Shown here: one piece after another, positions 24,901 to 32,859 of the stretch | Layout of the letters: the number at the start of each line of letters is the position of its first letter | Numbering within the stretch: the first letter of the stretch is position 1 | NCBI GenBank assembly: GCA_024291935.2 | Contig: CM044322.1 | Span: forward strand, 24,241,405 to 24,305,404 | Length of the DNA: 64,000 nucleotides | Source of the DNA: Okapia johnstoni | Taxonomy: Eukaryota; Chordata; Mammalia; Artiodactyla; Giraffidae | Direction of reading: 5' to 3' | Notes under the pieces: model-generated | Told to the model about the DNA's origin: nothing | Database searches by the model: none | Seen by the model: the letters and a program-made list of their open reading frames with translations, nothing else | Translations under genes and position numbers: made by a program

Positions 24901-27900
24901 GGACTCTGTGTTTATTGGATGTACTTTTCCCTCTCTCCCTTGCTTTTTGCTTCTCTTCGTTCTTCCACTATTTGTAAGGCCTCCTCAGATAACCACTTTG
25001 CCTTCTTGCTTTTCTTTTTCTTGGGGATGGTATTGTTTGCCGCCTCCTGTACAGTATTACGGATCTCTGTCAATAGTTCTTCAGACACCCTGTTAACTAG
25101 ATCTTGTCCCTTGAATCTATTCATTACTACTGGTAACTCTCCTCTGCTCTTCCCCAGTAGCGTATTGGACACCCTCAGACCTGCGGGACTCATCTTTTGG
25201 TGTCATATCTTTTTGACCTTTTATACAGTTCATGAGGTTCTCATGGCAAGTACACTGGGGTGGTTTGCCATTCCCTCCTCCAGTGGACCACGTTTTGTCA
25301 GAACTCTCTGCTAGGATCTGTCTAGGGTGGCCCTGCAGAGCATGGCTCATAGCTTCATTGCATTTGCAAGCCCCTTTGCCACAACAAGGCAGTGATACAT
25401 GAAGGAAGCGATACTGTTACACACCTATTAATTGGCCAGTGACAACACCACATGCTGGCAAGGGTGTGGAGCAGCAACTCTTCTTCATTGCTGGTGAGAA
25501 TGCGAAATGGTACACAGCCACTTTGGAAGAGAGTTTGGTGGTTTCTTACAAAACTAACATGCTCTTGCCATATGATCCAGCAAGCACTCTCTTTGATATT
25601 TACCCAAAGGAGTTAAAAAACTATGTCTACACAAACACCTACACATGGATTTTTTTTAAAACAAATTGAAGTATATTTGATTTATAATGTTTCGTTACTT
25701 TCATGTGTACAGCAATGTGATTCAGTTATAATATATATATTATATTCTTTTGCAGATTCTTTTTGCCTTATAGATTGTTACAAAATATCAGTATAGTTCC
25801 CTGTGCTATACAGTACACACTTGTTGGCTATCTATTTTATATATAGTAGTGTGTATGTGATTATCCCTCCCTCACTCTTTGGTAATCATAAGTTTGTATA
25901 TGAGTTCATTTGTATCATTTTTTAAGATTCCACATAATAAATGATGTCACATGATATTTGTTTCTCAATGTCTGGCTTCTTTCACTTAGTATGATAATCT
26001 CTAGGTCCATCCATGTTGCTGCAAATGGTATTACTTCATTCTATTTTATGACTGAGTAATATTCTATTGTATATATGTACCACGTCTTCTCTATCCATTC
26101 CTCTGTTGTTGGACATTTAGGTTGTTTCCATGCCTTGGCTATTGTGAATAGTGGTCCAGTGAACATTGGGATGCATGTATCTTTTCTCTGGATATATGCC
26201 CAGGAGTGAGACTGCTAGATCATATGGTAGTTTAATTTTTAATTTTTTGAGGAACTTCCTACTATTTTACATAGTGGCTGCACCAGTTTACAATCCCACC
26301 AATAGTCCACAAAAGATTCCCCCTTTTCTCTACATCCTTGCCAATACTTGTTACTTGTTGTCTTTTTGATGATAGCCAAAAAGACATGCAAACCATGGTT
26401 TGCATTTTCCTGACGATTAATGATGTTGAACATCTTTTCATGTGGAATATACTTTCTTCTTGATATCGTGTGTTATTTTATATGATTTATAGAAAAAAAT
26501 CTAATTTTATTGTAGGACCTAAAGTTTCAGAAGTGTGTAATGCTCAATGATGCATATGTGGAGACTTTATCAAGCTATAATGAAATGACTATAGATAACG
26601 TGAACATGAAATTTGTTATTCTTGTGTATGGCAGTGTTATTGATACCAAGACAGAGGTACCATATTTTGCACCTTGCATTTTACCTAAAACGTGTGAACA
26701 GGTAAGGAGGGTCTTTTCTTAAGAGTCTTCTGCTTTTCATGGTGCCACATAAGTGACTTTAAAAACTCAACTAACCACCTTAAAGAAAGTTAGGTTTCTC
26801 TAAACCTAGAAAGACCCTATAGTTCTCACCTGCCCTTAACAAAACAGTCAGAATGTCCCCAGGGCTTGGGTGCTGTGTTGTGCAAGTTGTGCTCTGCATG
26901 CGAGTGTGCCTGAGGGGCCAGTGGGGCAGGAATCTGCCTACTCTCTGCTTGCCAAGCTCTTTGCCCTGGCATGGGCTGTGCCTCCCTAGAGAAGAATGGG
27001 GAGCATTTTTCCTAGTTTGTGTGCGAGGCAGTGACACTGCTTGCTAGGATGGTTCTGGAAGTATCTGCACTGGTGGATAAGAAGGGAGATGCGTCAGAGT
27101 CGTGTCACTTTGTTGCCACATTAGGGCCTAGGGGCACAACTCAATAGAGGACCCTAGGCCTCATCATGCCATGCCTCTGTAAGGTAGGGGGAAGTGTGAG
27201 TGCCTGTTATATCCCATCTATGGGGTTGCACAGAGTCGGACACGACTGAAGTGACTTAGCAGCAGCCTGGGAAGAATAGAAGCCAGGTCCCTAATGGGTG
27301 AAGCCACTTGCTCTTAGACCACAGCTATGATGTGAGGACAGAGCCCAAGTATGAGGAGGACTAAGAGGCTATGAGAAGAGCTAACATCTCTTTATTCTGG
27401 TAACAAGTTTCTCCCCTTTGGGAGAGACCCTTCCTGCTTGTTCAGGCTGAGAAAGGTCATTAATTTAATGAAAACTTGAGTCCTAGAAAAGTTGGTAAAG
27501 CTCCTAAAAAGTACATTTGCCACTTTCCTAACATACTTATTTTGTCAACCTCTCAACAGTTCAGAAGGTGAAGGTAATTTTTTTTTTTTAAATAGAAAGT
27601 GAAAATCACTTTAAATTTGAAATAAGGGGTGGGGGACCATAGGAACAATCCCCACAGTTTTGTTAAGACACCAGAGTTTGGAGTCAGGCATACTTGGATT
27701 TAAGACCTGATGCCTGTGCCCACGGAGAAGGCAATGGCAACCCACTCCAGGACTCTTGCCTGGAAAATCCCATGGACGGAGGAGCCTGGTAGGCTGCAAT
27801 TCATGGGGTCGCTAAGAGTCGGACACGACTGAGTGACTTCACTTTCATCTTTCACTTTCATGCATTGGAGAAGGAAATGGCAACCCACTCCAGTGTTCTT

Positions 27901-30900
27901 GCCTGGAGAATCCCAGGGACAGGGGAGCCTGGTGAGCTGCCGTCTATGGGGTCGCACAGAGTCGGACACGACTGAAGTGACTTAGCAGCAGCCTGTGCCC
28001 ACTAGGTGTGTGAGGCTAGGCACCTAGGAAAGGTGCCTCTGATCCTGTTTCCTCTTATTAAGATGAGGATAATAGCAGCAGCCATCTCATAAGGTTCTTG
28101 TGGGGATTAAATGAGATAAAATGTGATAATACCTAGAAATGTTAGTTATATGTGACTTACATATGCTGCTTGCATTCTGGGAGGGCAGATTTTGTGGCAG
28201 TTGGGGCAAAAGCTCAGGGAAAAAAGCTTGTTTTTTTCCTATCTGGGAAGGCTAGGGCCTGAGCCCTTGAATGTCAATGTTGGAATAAAAGTAACTCAGT
28301 GGATGCTGGGGATTCCATTTTCCAAATTGGTTACATGTAAGGTGTAGAAATTTCCTTTCTGATATTTATAAAAATGCAAAAGATAACTTCCTGGTCAAAG
28401 ACTTCTTAAAATTATTTTACACTTTTGATCACTTACCTTTTCACCTATTAAGCCATGTGCCCATGTAAGAATCCATTCATTCATCTGTTCTTCCATCCTC
28501 CCATCCACCCATCCCCTACCTATCCAAGACTCTTTGAAACAAGGTAAAAGAGGATTTGAAATGAAAATGAAAGCTTTTAGTTTGGAGGCTCAGTTCTATG
28601 TTTTGGCTTATTTTTTTTATATTCTTTGGAAAGGCTAGGAGGCAGCCAGTTTAGAGGTCAAAGAATGCTCTTTTGACTGATTTTGACTTTTCTCCTTTAG
28701 GTGCAGGGAACTTCAGATTTAAGCAAGCTGTTGGTTGTCCGAGCACCTGCGCCTGCCAAAAATGTTGGCAATGTCAAGGTCATGGGTAAGGGGGTAGCTC
28801 TTTAGTGGTAGGCAAACCACTGAGAAAGAATTTTGATACGTGAGCTTCATTTTATTCCAAAAAAATGCTTTGAGGGCGCTGTGTGCGTTTGTCATCTGTC
28901 TCCATTCTTGGGGCCACCCTGGCTGCCACACTGCTTCAGGGAGGTCACATTTCAGAGACTTTCAGACACTGAAGTCCAGTGTGTCTCCCTCCACAACCCT
29001 GTGGGGGGTAGCAGCTGCTACCTTTACTCTAATCCTATAGGCTGGAGCCCCATAATGCTGCTGGGGGACAGAGCAGGAGTTGGGGGGTGGGGGAATAGAC
29101 TCACACAGTAGGCCCAGGTGTGGGAGCTGGCTTTCTCTCAACGACCAAAGGGAATATAGAATCTAACCCATGCTCATGGAATAGTCCAAGCCATGGTCAC
29201 AACCAAAACTCAAATGACTTGCTTTGAGGTGACTTTGATAGTCACTACATAATTATTGGCACTAAGTGCGTATGAGTGCCCATTTGCTTATATCATGGTG
29301 CTAAGCATCCTGTAAAGACTTTCCAGGAAGGCCTTGCTGTAGGGAAAATGCATTCAAGATCTTTCATTCAGTGCTTAGCATCCTGCCTTACCAAGCCCAG
29401 GGTCACCATTTCCCCAGCTACTCCAGCTTGAAAACACAATCATCCTTGATTTGCTCCTCTAATTTAACCTTCACAGTGTCTTTAGGTCTGCTGCTCTGCT
29501 TTCACAGCACTCCTGGGGCACAGGACTGTATGGCAAGGCTGGGAGCTCAGGGTCTAGTGTCAGCCCCCATAGGGCACCCCAAGGGCTATTGAGTTGGCAA
29601 AATTTTTAGAGTGAGGGAAATATATATCTGCATTCCCCCATGAGTCTGGGATGAAAGTCACAAGTGTCAGGCCCATGGACTTGATCCAGCCAGTACATTG
29701 TATTTGGCTTACATCTGTGTTTTCTTTTAAAATCTTAAAATTGTCAAGAATAAACATCCAGAAATTTCACATTTAAAAAAATACAGATTTTGAGCTTTTC
29801 TTAAAAAAAAATTGGAAAGTCTTCGAACACTCAGTCCTTTTGTCTATGTGTGGCCACAACCAGATAGAGCTGAGCATTGCTGGCTCCTACACAGGAAGCA
29901 GATGCTCTGTGGTTTGCCACAGTCCACACCACTCCCTCTTGTATTATATCCAAACCACTCAGTCTGTGTGACCTGCCTGTTCTCATTTGGATTTGCCAGC
30001 CCTTGTATTGAACTTTTGGGAGCCTAGTTCATAAATCTCCTTGAGGGAAAACTGTAAAAAGCCCATTTGAATGGGGAGACTTACAGGGAGGAAGTAAACT
30101 GAGATTTCAGAATATCCTCTTGCTACCAGTACTCTGAAATTCCTAATGTAGTTTTTCTCTTTTATGCATTTATTTGGGTTGGCTCAGGCAACACTGGTCT
30201 TGGAATGACTAAGAGAGACTACCACTGGAAGAAAAAAGATGAGGTAATTAACTTGACACTTTGGGTTTTTCTTATTGTGACTATTAAACTACACAGTGCA
30301 AATAAATTGTGAAGTCAAGTAGCAACATGTAGGTGGCGAGAAAAGAAACGCTTAGTGGCAATGCTTTAATATAGGAAAATTGGGATTAGAGTTCACCTGA
30401 ATTACTTAACAGTTAAAATTATAGAATATTTTTGAAAATCGTAATTTTGCTGTGATTCCCTCTCCCAATTTCCCCCCTCCGAATTCCCTTCCCTGATATT
30501 TATTTATTTAAAAAAAAATTAATTTTGGCTGCACTGGGTCTTCATTGCTATATGTGGGCTTTCTCGAGTTATGGCAAGCAGGGACTACTGTCATTGTGGT
30601 GCACGGGCTTCTCATTGCAATAGCTTCTCTAATTGCAGAGCACAGGCTCTAGGCATGCAGGCTTCAACAGTTGCAGCTCCTAGGCTCTAGAACGTAGGCC
30701 CAAGTAGTTGTAGCACACAGGCTTAGTTGTCCCTCGGCATGTAGAATATTCCCGAACCCAGCAATCATTGGCAGGCAAATTCTTAACCGCTGGACCACCA
30801 CAGAAGTCCTCCCCTGATATTTAGTTCAAAAGTAGGGATCTCCAAAAAACAGTAGGGATCTCTGGGATCAGGGATGGGGAGGCTAATCCATCATGCATAC

Positions 30901-32313
30901 AATGAGACACTACCATTTAATTATGGATGTTTCTCTTTGGAGTGTGTATTCCCATGGATCCGTAGGTCTCTGGTGTGGGTGTGTGTGTAGCACAGGTTGA
31001 TCATGGGCATTTTCCTAATGTTTCAATTTTACTTGAAAATCTTTCAAAGGGAGATGTTAACTCATTTTACTATTAGGTTATTTAAAATGTTTTATATTGA
31101 AATAAACATACTATGGCATAGGATGACAAATTTGCATGAATTTAAGATAAAACAAGAGGCCTCAAAATATTTTATTAGGGAGAGCCACTTAGGTGTTGCC
31201 CTGATGACATCTCTTCCTAGTTTCCTCAGCAATCAGAACTAATTTAGAAAAGTTTGAGAAGTGCTGGAAACTGTGCCTAGAGTTAGGGAGGGAGAGGGCT
31301 GGTCACACTGGGCAAGGACGATATGGAGGCAAGTCTGGTGGGGAGGAGGGTAGCCTGCAAAGCTTGTTACTCAAGGGATCTCTGTGAGGGCCCCTAAGAG
31401 AGTTTACTTGGGCCAGAGCCCACTGCTGAGTGGAGTGGATTGAAGACAGCTGTGACAGAGCAACAGGACAGTGGGCAAACACAGGAGGGGGCCATGTAGC
31501 AACAACAGTGGTGCCAAGAATGGGCTTCAGGAGCCTTCAGCACCTTCCCTCCCCCAGTTGTCAAGTCACTCCAAAAAACATGTCTTCTATGAAAAAATGA
31601 TGTGCTGTGGAAATGCAGCTTCATAAGTCTCTTGACCATCACATCCCCAACCAGATCACCACCCTAGAAACTTTTAATAGAAATTCTGGGCCTATGACTA
31701 TCATTTATGATAGTCAGGGTGGTCTGCAGTGTGTCTGTTGGGGAAAGGAAAGTTGCATTGACCAAACTGATGGTTATTGGTTCCTCTAAACAAAGCAGTT
31801 GAATTCCTTGTAGGCAGTCTTCCTAGGTCATCCTCTCGTCTTTCTTAAAGGGATCTATTTCACAAATGTGACACCTCATTAGGCGTCTAGTGATTTGGCT
31901 TATCGCTTGCCACTGTCTCTTCCAGGTCCCCTTATTTTAAAAATTCTCATTACAATTTAGGAGAAAATTTTACAGTTTACCTTGCAATCAGTCACAAAGT
32001 TAACAGGAATTCAACTCTCCTCACATTTCTCTTTAAGTGCACTTTGATACATTCCTCTAACTAAATGAATGTATCTCTTTACAAGATGATGCTTGTTGGG
32101 ATAGCTATGCACATGTACTTACTTACTCAAAGTCCTTAATATGTAAGCTCTTCTAAAGGGAGTGTTCCAGATAATAAAATGGAAACTTTTCAGTAGGTTT
32201 TCTGATTGCACTTAATGTTTTTCTTTTTTTCTGAAATGCTCATAGTCTCATATTTTACTTTTGACTTTCTTTTATAGTTGGAAACTGGATCCCATTTTAG
32301 AAAAGGACTTTAA
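714..32313 (+). CDS. SLC9C2: SLC9C2, 3' half of gene (13 coding exons, gene continues upstream of window)
   Basis: The exons are 714-912, 1619-1807, 4887-5036, 5761-5812, 7549-7697, 10061-10186, 16187-16285, 18722-18889, 22016-22147, 26516-26701, 28701-28785, 30188-30243 and 32278-32313 (stop TAA). Every junction has AG/GT splice sites and the phases agree, giving about 541 codons without a stop. The product is the C-terminal half of a member of the sperm-type Na+/H+ exchanger family (SLC9C): part of a voltage-sensor-like domain, a cytoplasmic linker, a cyclic-nucleotide-binding-like domain (GDVICKEGE, then GDIIGEL) and a short basic tail. The full family length is about 1,100 residues (from memory), so the exchanger core must lie before position 1. 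SLC9C2 is preferred over SLC9C1 because convergent PRDX6 follows, as in other mammals. The exons look intact; function of SLC9C2 in the cell is poorly known, and a role in sperm membrane is inferred from the paralogue. Confidence 0.9.
1619..1807 (+). CDS. SLC9C2: SLC9C2 exon: voltage-sensor-like S3 and S4 helices
   Basis: This is 63 codons, phase 0 at both ends. It follows directly on the previous exon (ESALK then IIILKRKYF). The segment [18 protein letters not shown] is a helix with a buried aspartate, like S3. The segment [16 protein letters not shown] is an S4-like helix with arginines three residues apart, a proline where a third charge would be expected, then a lysine. Confidence 0.88.
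1905..2207 (+). repeat. L2 LINE 3' end
   Basis: The run resembles the L2 3' end: 'caccttctcatggagaaggccttccctgacca', then 'gcatagcacttaccacc', then 'ccatgaggtaagggtc'. A short Bov-tA remnant follows it directly. Confidence 0.6.
2208..2268 (-). repeat. Bov-tA SINE remnant
   Basis: Only the 3' part of an antisense Bov-tA remains (GAAAGTGTTAGTCGCTCAGT to CCCATGGACTG). Confidence 0.6.
2618..2825 (+). repeat. Bov-tA SINE with target-site duplication
   Basis: The tRNA-like head (TGGTGGCTCAGTGGTAAAG) and Bov-A body are present. AATTCTTATTA at 2607-2617 and AATTCTTACTA at 2826-2836 are the duplicated target site with one difference. Confidence 0.88.
3068..3295 (+). repeat. Bov-tA SINE inserted in a palindrome
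   Basis: A near-complete Bov-tA with head and body. It is flanked by the perfect 14-base duplication TATATATATACTTA (3054-3067 and 3296-3309). Inside the head the segment around CAGGACACCACCTTCAGTGCAGGAGA is partly doubled. Confidence 0.92.
3770..3890 (+). repeat. MIR fragment
   Basis: It resembles the MIR core: 'cacttactgtgttccagg', 'accactttacatac', 'ttacaatactgtgaagtagg'. Confidence 0.5.
4240..4352 (+). repeat. MIR fragment
   Basis: It resembles the 3' half of MIR: 'gaggacgctgagtc', 'taacttgttcaaggtcacagc', 'tatttgaacccaagg'. Confidence 0.55.
4887..5036 (+). CDS. SLC9C2: SLC9C2 exon: end of S4 and cytoplasmic linker
   Basis: This is 50 codons, phase 0/0, with acceptor TTCCAG and donor GTGAGA. 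It begins [18 protein letters not shown], the exit from the last voltage-sensor helix, and continues into a charged linker ([17 protein letters not shown]). Confidence 0.88.
5040..5755. other. SLC9C2 intron, nothing recognised
   Basis: Short open frames overlap on both strands near 5249-5483 but show no family resemblance, no splice chain with SLC9C2 and no codon bias I can see. Confidence 0.4.
5761..5812 (+). CDS. SLC9C2: SLC9C2 exon: short linker exon
   Basis: This 52-bp exon encodes [17 protein letters not shown] plus one base. The acceptor is GTCACAG and the donor GTAAGT. The split glycine codon is completed by the next exon, which is strong support for so short an exon. The sequence is charged and probably helical. 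Confidence 0.85.
6765..6945 (+). repeat. MIR SINE
   Basis: Core of MIR is easily read: 'atgcattatttcatttgatccttataac', 'tactattgtcatcttcattt', 'gataatgaaactgaagctt'. Confidence 0.65.
7549..7697 (+). CDS. SLC9C2: SLC9C2 exon: helical linker before nucleotide-binding-like domain
   Basis: It opens with two bases completing a glycine codon, then 49 codons ([18 protein letters not shown] and on to [13 protein letters not shown]). The donor is GTAAGT. The run of alternating hydrophobic and charged residues suggests helices linking the membrane domain to the cytoplasmic sensor. Confidence 0.88.
7700..8315. other. SLC9C2 intron, unique-looking, short GT repeat
   Basis: A short GT microsatellite lies at 8230-8244. 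The 96-codon open frame at 7830-8120 lacks any recognisable domain and I treat it as chance. Confidence 0.4.
8321..8640 (-). repeat. BovB LINE 3' end fragment
   Basis: The antisense reading is the C-terminus of the BovB reverse-transcriptase protein, broken from the rest: motifs [28 protein letters not shown] and [13 protein letters not shown]. It ends 5' near 8640, so it is strongly 5'-truncated. Confidence 0.85.
8645..10055. other. SLC9C2 intron, no gene seen
   Basis: AT-rich sequence. Pieces near 9290-9440 ('tgttgaatgcctattaat', 'tatgttgaatacctactatgtacc') hint at old degraded interspersed repeats. Nothing else is supported. Confidence 0.35.
10061..10186 (+). CDS. SLC9C2: SLC9C2 exon: entry to cyclic-nucleotide-binding-like domain
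   Basis: This is 42 codons, phase 0/0, with acceptor TGTTTTAG and donor GTAAAG. It encodes [13 protein letters not shown], then [21 protein letters not shown], equivalent to the helical segment just before the beta-roll in nucleotide-binding domains. Confidence 0.87.
10680..11770 (+). repeat. Ancient LINE 3' region, split by a Bov-tA
   Basis: The parts before and after the SINE read on into each other: 'gccagagaatgttctaggtttggggatatggcagtgaac', later 'ggtgaagaccaa', 'gaagagagaagtgacatgat'. This is a common old mammalian LINE end (L1ME- or L2-like); I cannot fix the family. Confidence 0.5.
11041..11249 (-). repeat. Bov-tA SINE with perfect 12-bp duplication
   Basis: Complete antisense Bov-tA. 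TGCTGTGTTCAA occurs at 11029-11040 and again at 11250-11261. Confidence 0.93.
11955..12284 (+). repeat. L1 LINE 3' end
   Basis: It shows the same old L1 3' end as positions 1-345 ('ggttgccagaggagggga', 'caacatgatgactatag', 'ctgtataccttaaacttata'). A Bov-tA interrupts it; the end 'tctcagtaaagctgg' follows at 12486. Confidence 0.65.
12285..12478 (-). repeat. Bov-tA SINE within L1
   Basis: Antisense Bov-tA from ACTCAGTCGCTCAGTTGTGT to the tRNA-like head at TTTACTGCTGAG. Confidence 0.85.
12853..13165 (-). repeat. Bov-tA SINE with doubled head
   Basis: Antisense Bov-tA in which the tRNA-like head and adjoining body are present twice: one unit ends at GAGCCACAAGGGAAGCCC (about 13042), then a second begins AAGAATACTGGAGTGGGTAG and ends GAGCTATCAGGGAAGCCC. 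The same arrangement occurs at 58379-58656. Confidence 0.85.
13615..13757 (+). repeat. BovB LINE 3' end, short
   Basis: Sense-strand BovB C-terminus and 3' tail ([20 protein letters not shown], then 'gacttagcgactgaacaacag'). Confidence 0.75.
13760..14370. other. SLC9C2 intron, nothing recognised
   Basis: Mixed-composition intron DNA with no gene or repeat I can name. Confidence 0.35.
14378..14560 (-). repeat. CHR-type tRNA-Glu SINE, truncated
   Basis: Antisense tail and body ('gctgggtcttcattgctg', 'ttctcattgcagtggcttctc'). The tRNA-like head is missing. Confidence 0.7.
15172..15355 (-). repeat. Diverged CHR-like SINE
   Basis: An antisense A-tail (15174-15184) is followed by a body resembling CHR SINEs ('tggcacacgagatcctc', 'ccttgcagtgcatagactc', 'gctccagagtgtgtgggc'). 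It is more diverged than the other copies. Confidence 0.5.
15640..15965 (+). repeat. L2 LINE fragment
   Basis: It resembles the L2 region just before its 3' end ('ctcttcatttaggtttcagtttagctgttcc', 'cctgtctccttgactagaattattatactttac'). Confidence 0.5.
16187..16285 (+). CDS. SLC9C2: SLC9C2 exon: first strands of cyclic-nucleotide-binding-like beta-roll
   Basis: This is 33 codons, phase 0/0. [19 protein letters not shown] followed by [14 protein letters not shown] has the standard beta-roll pattern (GD.I..EGE...GIYLI.SG). This is the clearest domain signature in the gene. Confidence 0.92.
16290..17585. other. SLC9C2 intron with old repeat traces
   Basis: Weak MIR-like sequence at 16435-16530. 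An ATTC-rich stretch at 16980-17015 leads into an old LINE-like end ('attcaacaaatatttactcc'). No gene. Confidence 0.4.
17589..17898. mobile_element. Non-autonomous DNA transposon with terminal inverted repeats
   Basis: The left end AAGTCCCCTACCTACAGAC and the complement of the right end AAGTCCCCTACATACAAAC are near-identical inverted repeats about 310 bases apart. The interior has several copies of 'acagtact'. The ends resemble Tigger-type (pogo) elements; no transposase frame is present. Confidence 0.65.
17900..18720. other. SLC9C2 intron, nothing recognised
   Basis: Intronic DNA ending in the polypyrimidine tract of the exon at 18722. Short antisense open frames at 18127-18607 have no support. 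Confidence 0.35.
18722..18889 (+). CDS. SLC9C2: SLC9C2 exon: phosphate-binding cassette region
   Basis: This is 56 codons, phase 0/0, with donor GTAAGC. A loop of about 30 residues, rich in Ser, Thr and Pro, precedes [20 protein letters not shown]. The Gly-Glu pair of the cassette is present. The residue just before the Thr-Ala pair, usually arginine in nucleotide binders, is tyrosine. Loss or weakening of cyclic-nucleotide binding is therefore possible. Confidence 0.9.
19077..19208 (-). repeat. Short L1 3' end with target-site duplication
   Basis: T-run then 'ttgaaggataattgctttacag', 'catcaacatgaatcagccata', typical of the artiodactyl L1 3' untranslated region in antisense. AGGGAGAT flanks it at 19069-19076 and 19209-19216. 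Confidence 0.75.
19456..21089 (-). mobile_element. BovB LINE with 5' inversion (twin priming), complete target-site duplication
   Basis: From 19456 to about 20331 the element is antisense and encodes the second half of the BovB protein (YADD reverse-transcriptase box within [14 protein letters not shown], then the C-terminal domain, 280 open codons). From about 20332 to 21089 it turns to the + strand and encodes the upstream part ([65 protein letters not shown]). The protein segment that should link the two is missing. TGATAGTGGG at 19446-19455 recurs at 21090-21099, so both halves arrived in one event. Both halves still have long open frames, suggesting a young copy, but it cannot be active. 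Confidence 0.92.
21100..21630. other. SLC9C2 intron, nothing recognised
   Basis: AT-rich intron sequence between the BovB and a CHR SINE, without a gene or clear repeat. Confidence 0.35.
21639..21936 (-). repeat. CHR-type tRNA-Glu SINE, full length
   Basis: Antisense copy from A-tail to tRNA-like head ('ttgaacccgtgtcccctgc'). CCTACAGGC duplicated at 21630-21638 and 21937-21945. It ends about 70 bases before an SLC9C2 exon. Confidence 0.9.
22016..22147 (+). CDS. SLC9C2: SLC9C2 exon: helical region after beta-roll
   Basis: This is 44 codons, phase 0/0. It encodes [20 protein letters not shown] and [18 protein letters not shown], an aromatic helical segment matching the C-helix position after the beta-roll. 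The exon lies just 3' of a CHR SINE (its target duplication ends at 21,945). Confidence 0.88.
22150..22700. other. SLC9C2 intron, nothing recognised
   Basis: No gene or nameable repeat. Confidence 0.35.
22989..25409 (-). mobile_element. BovB LINE inserted in L1
   Basis: An antisense, older BovB with a GTT-rich tail at the left end. Protein remnants in order from right to left: [20 protein letters not shown], then the reverse-transcriptase YADD region ([20 protein letters not shown], 23442-23786), then [16 protein letters not shown]. Frames are broken repeatedly. GATACCATT (22980-22988) and GATACTGTT (25410-25418) look like a decayed target duplication and fall at the L1 break. A Bov-tA sits inside it. 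Confidence 0.88.
24145..24355 (+). repeat. Bov-tA SINE inside BovB
   Basis: Sense Bov-tA from GGGCTTCCCTTGTGGCTCAG to GACTGAGTGACTTTCACTTC. CTTACT flanks it. Its interior carries a short tandem doubling (GGTTGGGAAGATTCCCT then GGTTGGGAAGATCCCCT, 24213-24247). Confidence 0.9.
25640..26455 (-). repeat. L1 LINE 3' region, antisense
   Basis: Antisense L1 3' UTR and end of ORF2: 'gtgtacagcaatgtgattcag', 'gttccctgtgctatacag', 'tctaggtccatccatgttgctgcaaatgg', 'ctctggatatatgcccaggag'. It abuts the sense L1 piece, tail to tail, and ends about 60 bases before an SLC9C2 exon. Confidence 0.85.
26516..26701 (+). CDS. SLC9C2: SLC9C2 exon: C-terminal domain
   Basis: This is 62 codons, phase 0/0, with acceptor ATTGTAG and donor GTAAGG. 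It encodes [18 protein letters not shown] onward to [15 protein letters not shown]. The acceptor lies only about 60 bases after an antisense L1, so the repeat has reached close to this exon without breaking it. Confidence 0.88.
27211..27268 (+). repeat. Bov-A2 SINE 3' fragment
   Basis: Only the 3' end is present ('ggggttgcacagagtcggacacgactgaagtgacttagcagcag'). Confidence 0.75.
27640..28150 (-). repeat. MIR SINE split by Bov-A2
   Basis: Antisense MIR: left part 'agagtttggagtcaggcatacttgg', right part 'gtttcctcttattaagatgaggataatagcag' and 'ggggattaaatgagataaaatg'. The break carries the Bov-A2 target duplication. Confidence 0.7.
27724..27990 (+). repeat. Bov-A2 SINE with perfect 12-bp duplication
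   Basis: Two Bov-A units in tandem joined by the CTTTCA-rich linker, ending CTTAGCAGCA. GCCTGTGCCCAC occurs at 27712-27723 and 27991-28002. Confidence 0.94.
28701..28785 (+). CDS. SLC9C2: SLC9C2 exon: C-terminal, 85 bp
   Basis: Acceptor is CTCCTTTAG and donor GTAAGG. It encodes [20 protein letters not shown] and NVGNVKVM plus one base of a glycine codon finished by the next exon. Confidence 0.85.
28790..30185. other. SLC9C2 intron, nothing recognised
   Basis: A G+C-richer stretch at 28880-29110 holds two overlapping open frames (up to 92 codons) without family resemblance or splice support. No clear repeats. Confidence 0.35.
30188..30243 (+). CDS. SLC9C2: SLC9C2 exon: penultimate, 56 bp
   Basis: It completes the split glycine codon, then encodes [18 protein letters not shown]. 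Acceptor is GGCTCAG and donor GTAATT. The tail is strongly basic. Confidence 0.82.
30503..30811 (-). repeat. CHR-type tRNA-Glu SINE, full length
   Basis: Antisense CHR. CCCTGATATTTA duplicated at 30491-30502 and 30812-30823. Confidence 0.92.
30830..32270. other. Last SLC9C2 intron, nothing recognised
   Basis: Contains a short GT repeat near 30974-30989 and chance open frames on both strands at 30997-31789. No gene or repeat I can support. Confidence 0.35.
32278..32313 (+). CDS. SLC9C2: SLC9C2 terminal coding exon
   Basis: After the acceptor TTTTATAG the frame continues [11 protein letters not shown] and stops at TAA 32311-32313. The tract upstream is rich in T, as expected of a 3' splice site. 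So short an ending cannot be proved from sequence alone, but frame and acceptor agree. Confidence 0.75.
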   Translation: METGSHFRKGL

Positions 32314-32851
32314 TGGCACTTACGTGATATGTGGAGTCAGTTTAGAGACCGAGCTAATATCCTGACTCAAGTGCTGAAATATTACCTGGCAACAAGTTTA
32401 CTCACAAACTGCTAAAGCAATTTATCTCTGCGTTTATTTTACAAACAATTTTGATGAACTGCTGCAAAAGCTCTAATTTTAAGTAGTTGCATTTATACTT
32501 GAGATGTTCAAAATCCTTCAGATATCTTAAACTTATGGTTTAGCAAATGAAATCCTGCATCCAGCTGAGAGCAACCTATGATAGAGTAGAAGTTATCAAA
32601 AGCATTGTACAGTTAACCCACTACTATCTAAAGCATAGGAATTATAATTTTGATTTGTGTTATTGCTACAACTAGTGCCTCCCTAACATTTTACAGAGTA
32701 AAGTTATTTCCCCCCATCCTCAATCTAGTAAATATTGAAAAATGGGACACATTCCATAATCTTAGTTATTAAAAGCAGTTTAGGAGAAATTAACAACCTT
32801 ACATTGCATAGTACTATTTAATATCATTTTTCATTTTACTTTAAAAAGTCA

Positions 32852-32857
32852 AATAAA
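32852..32857 (+). promoter_or_regulatory. SLC9C2: Candidate SLC9C2 polyadenylation signal
   Basis: AATAAA lies about 540 bases after the stop codon, in AT-rich DNA followed by T-rich sequence. A weaker ATTAAA stands at 32768-32773. Which is used cannot be told from sequence. Confidence 0.4.
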
Positions 32858-32859
32858 AT

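Larger units (their letters stand above)
22705..25640 (+). repeat. L1 ORF2 3' fragment, split by a BovB
   Basis: The left part ('gactgggagaaaatatttgc', 'atgggccaaagatgat', 'atgcaaattaaaacaatg') and the right part from 25410 ('ggccagtgacaacaccacatgctggcaagg', 'catatgatccagcaa') are consecutive parts of L1 ORF2. Both are full of stops. Confidence 0.8.

Noticed and set aside
24629..25314. Frames of 152-155 codons on the + strand
   Set aside because: They are antisense to the decayed BovB protein, whose remnants read on the minus strand.
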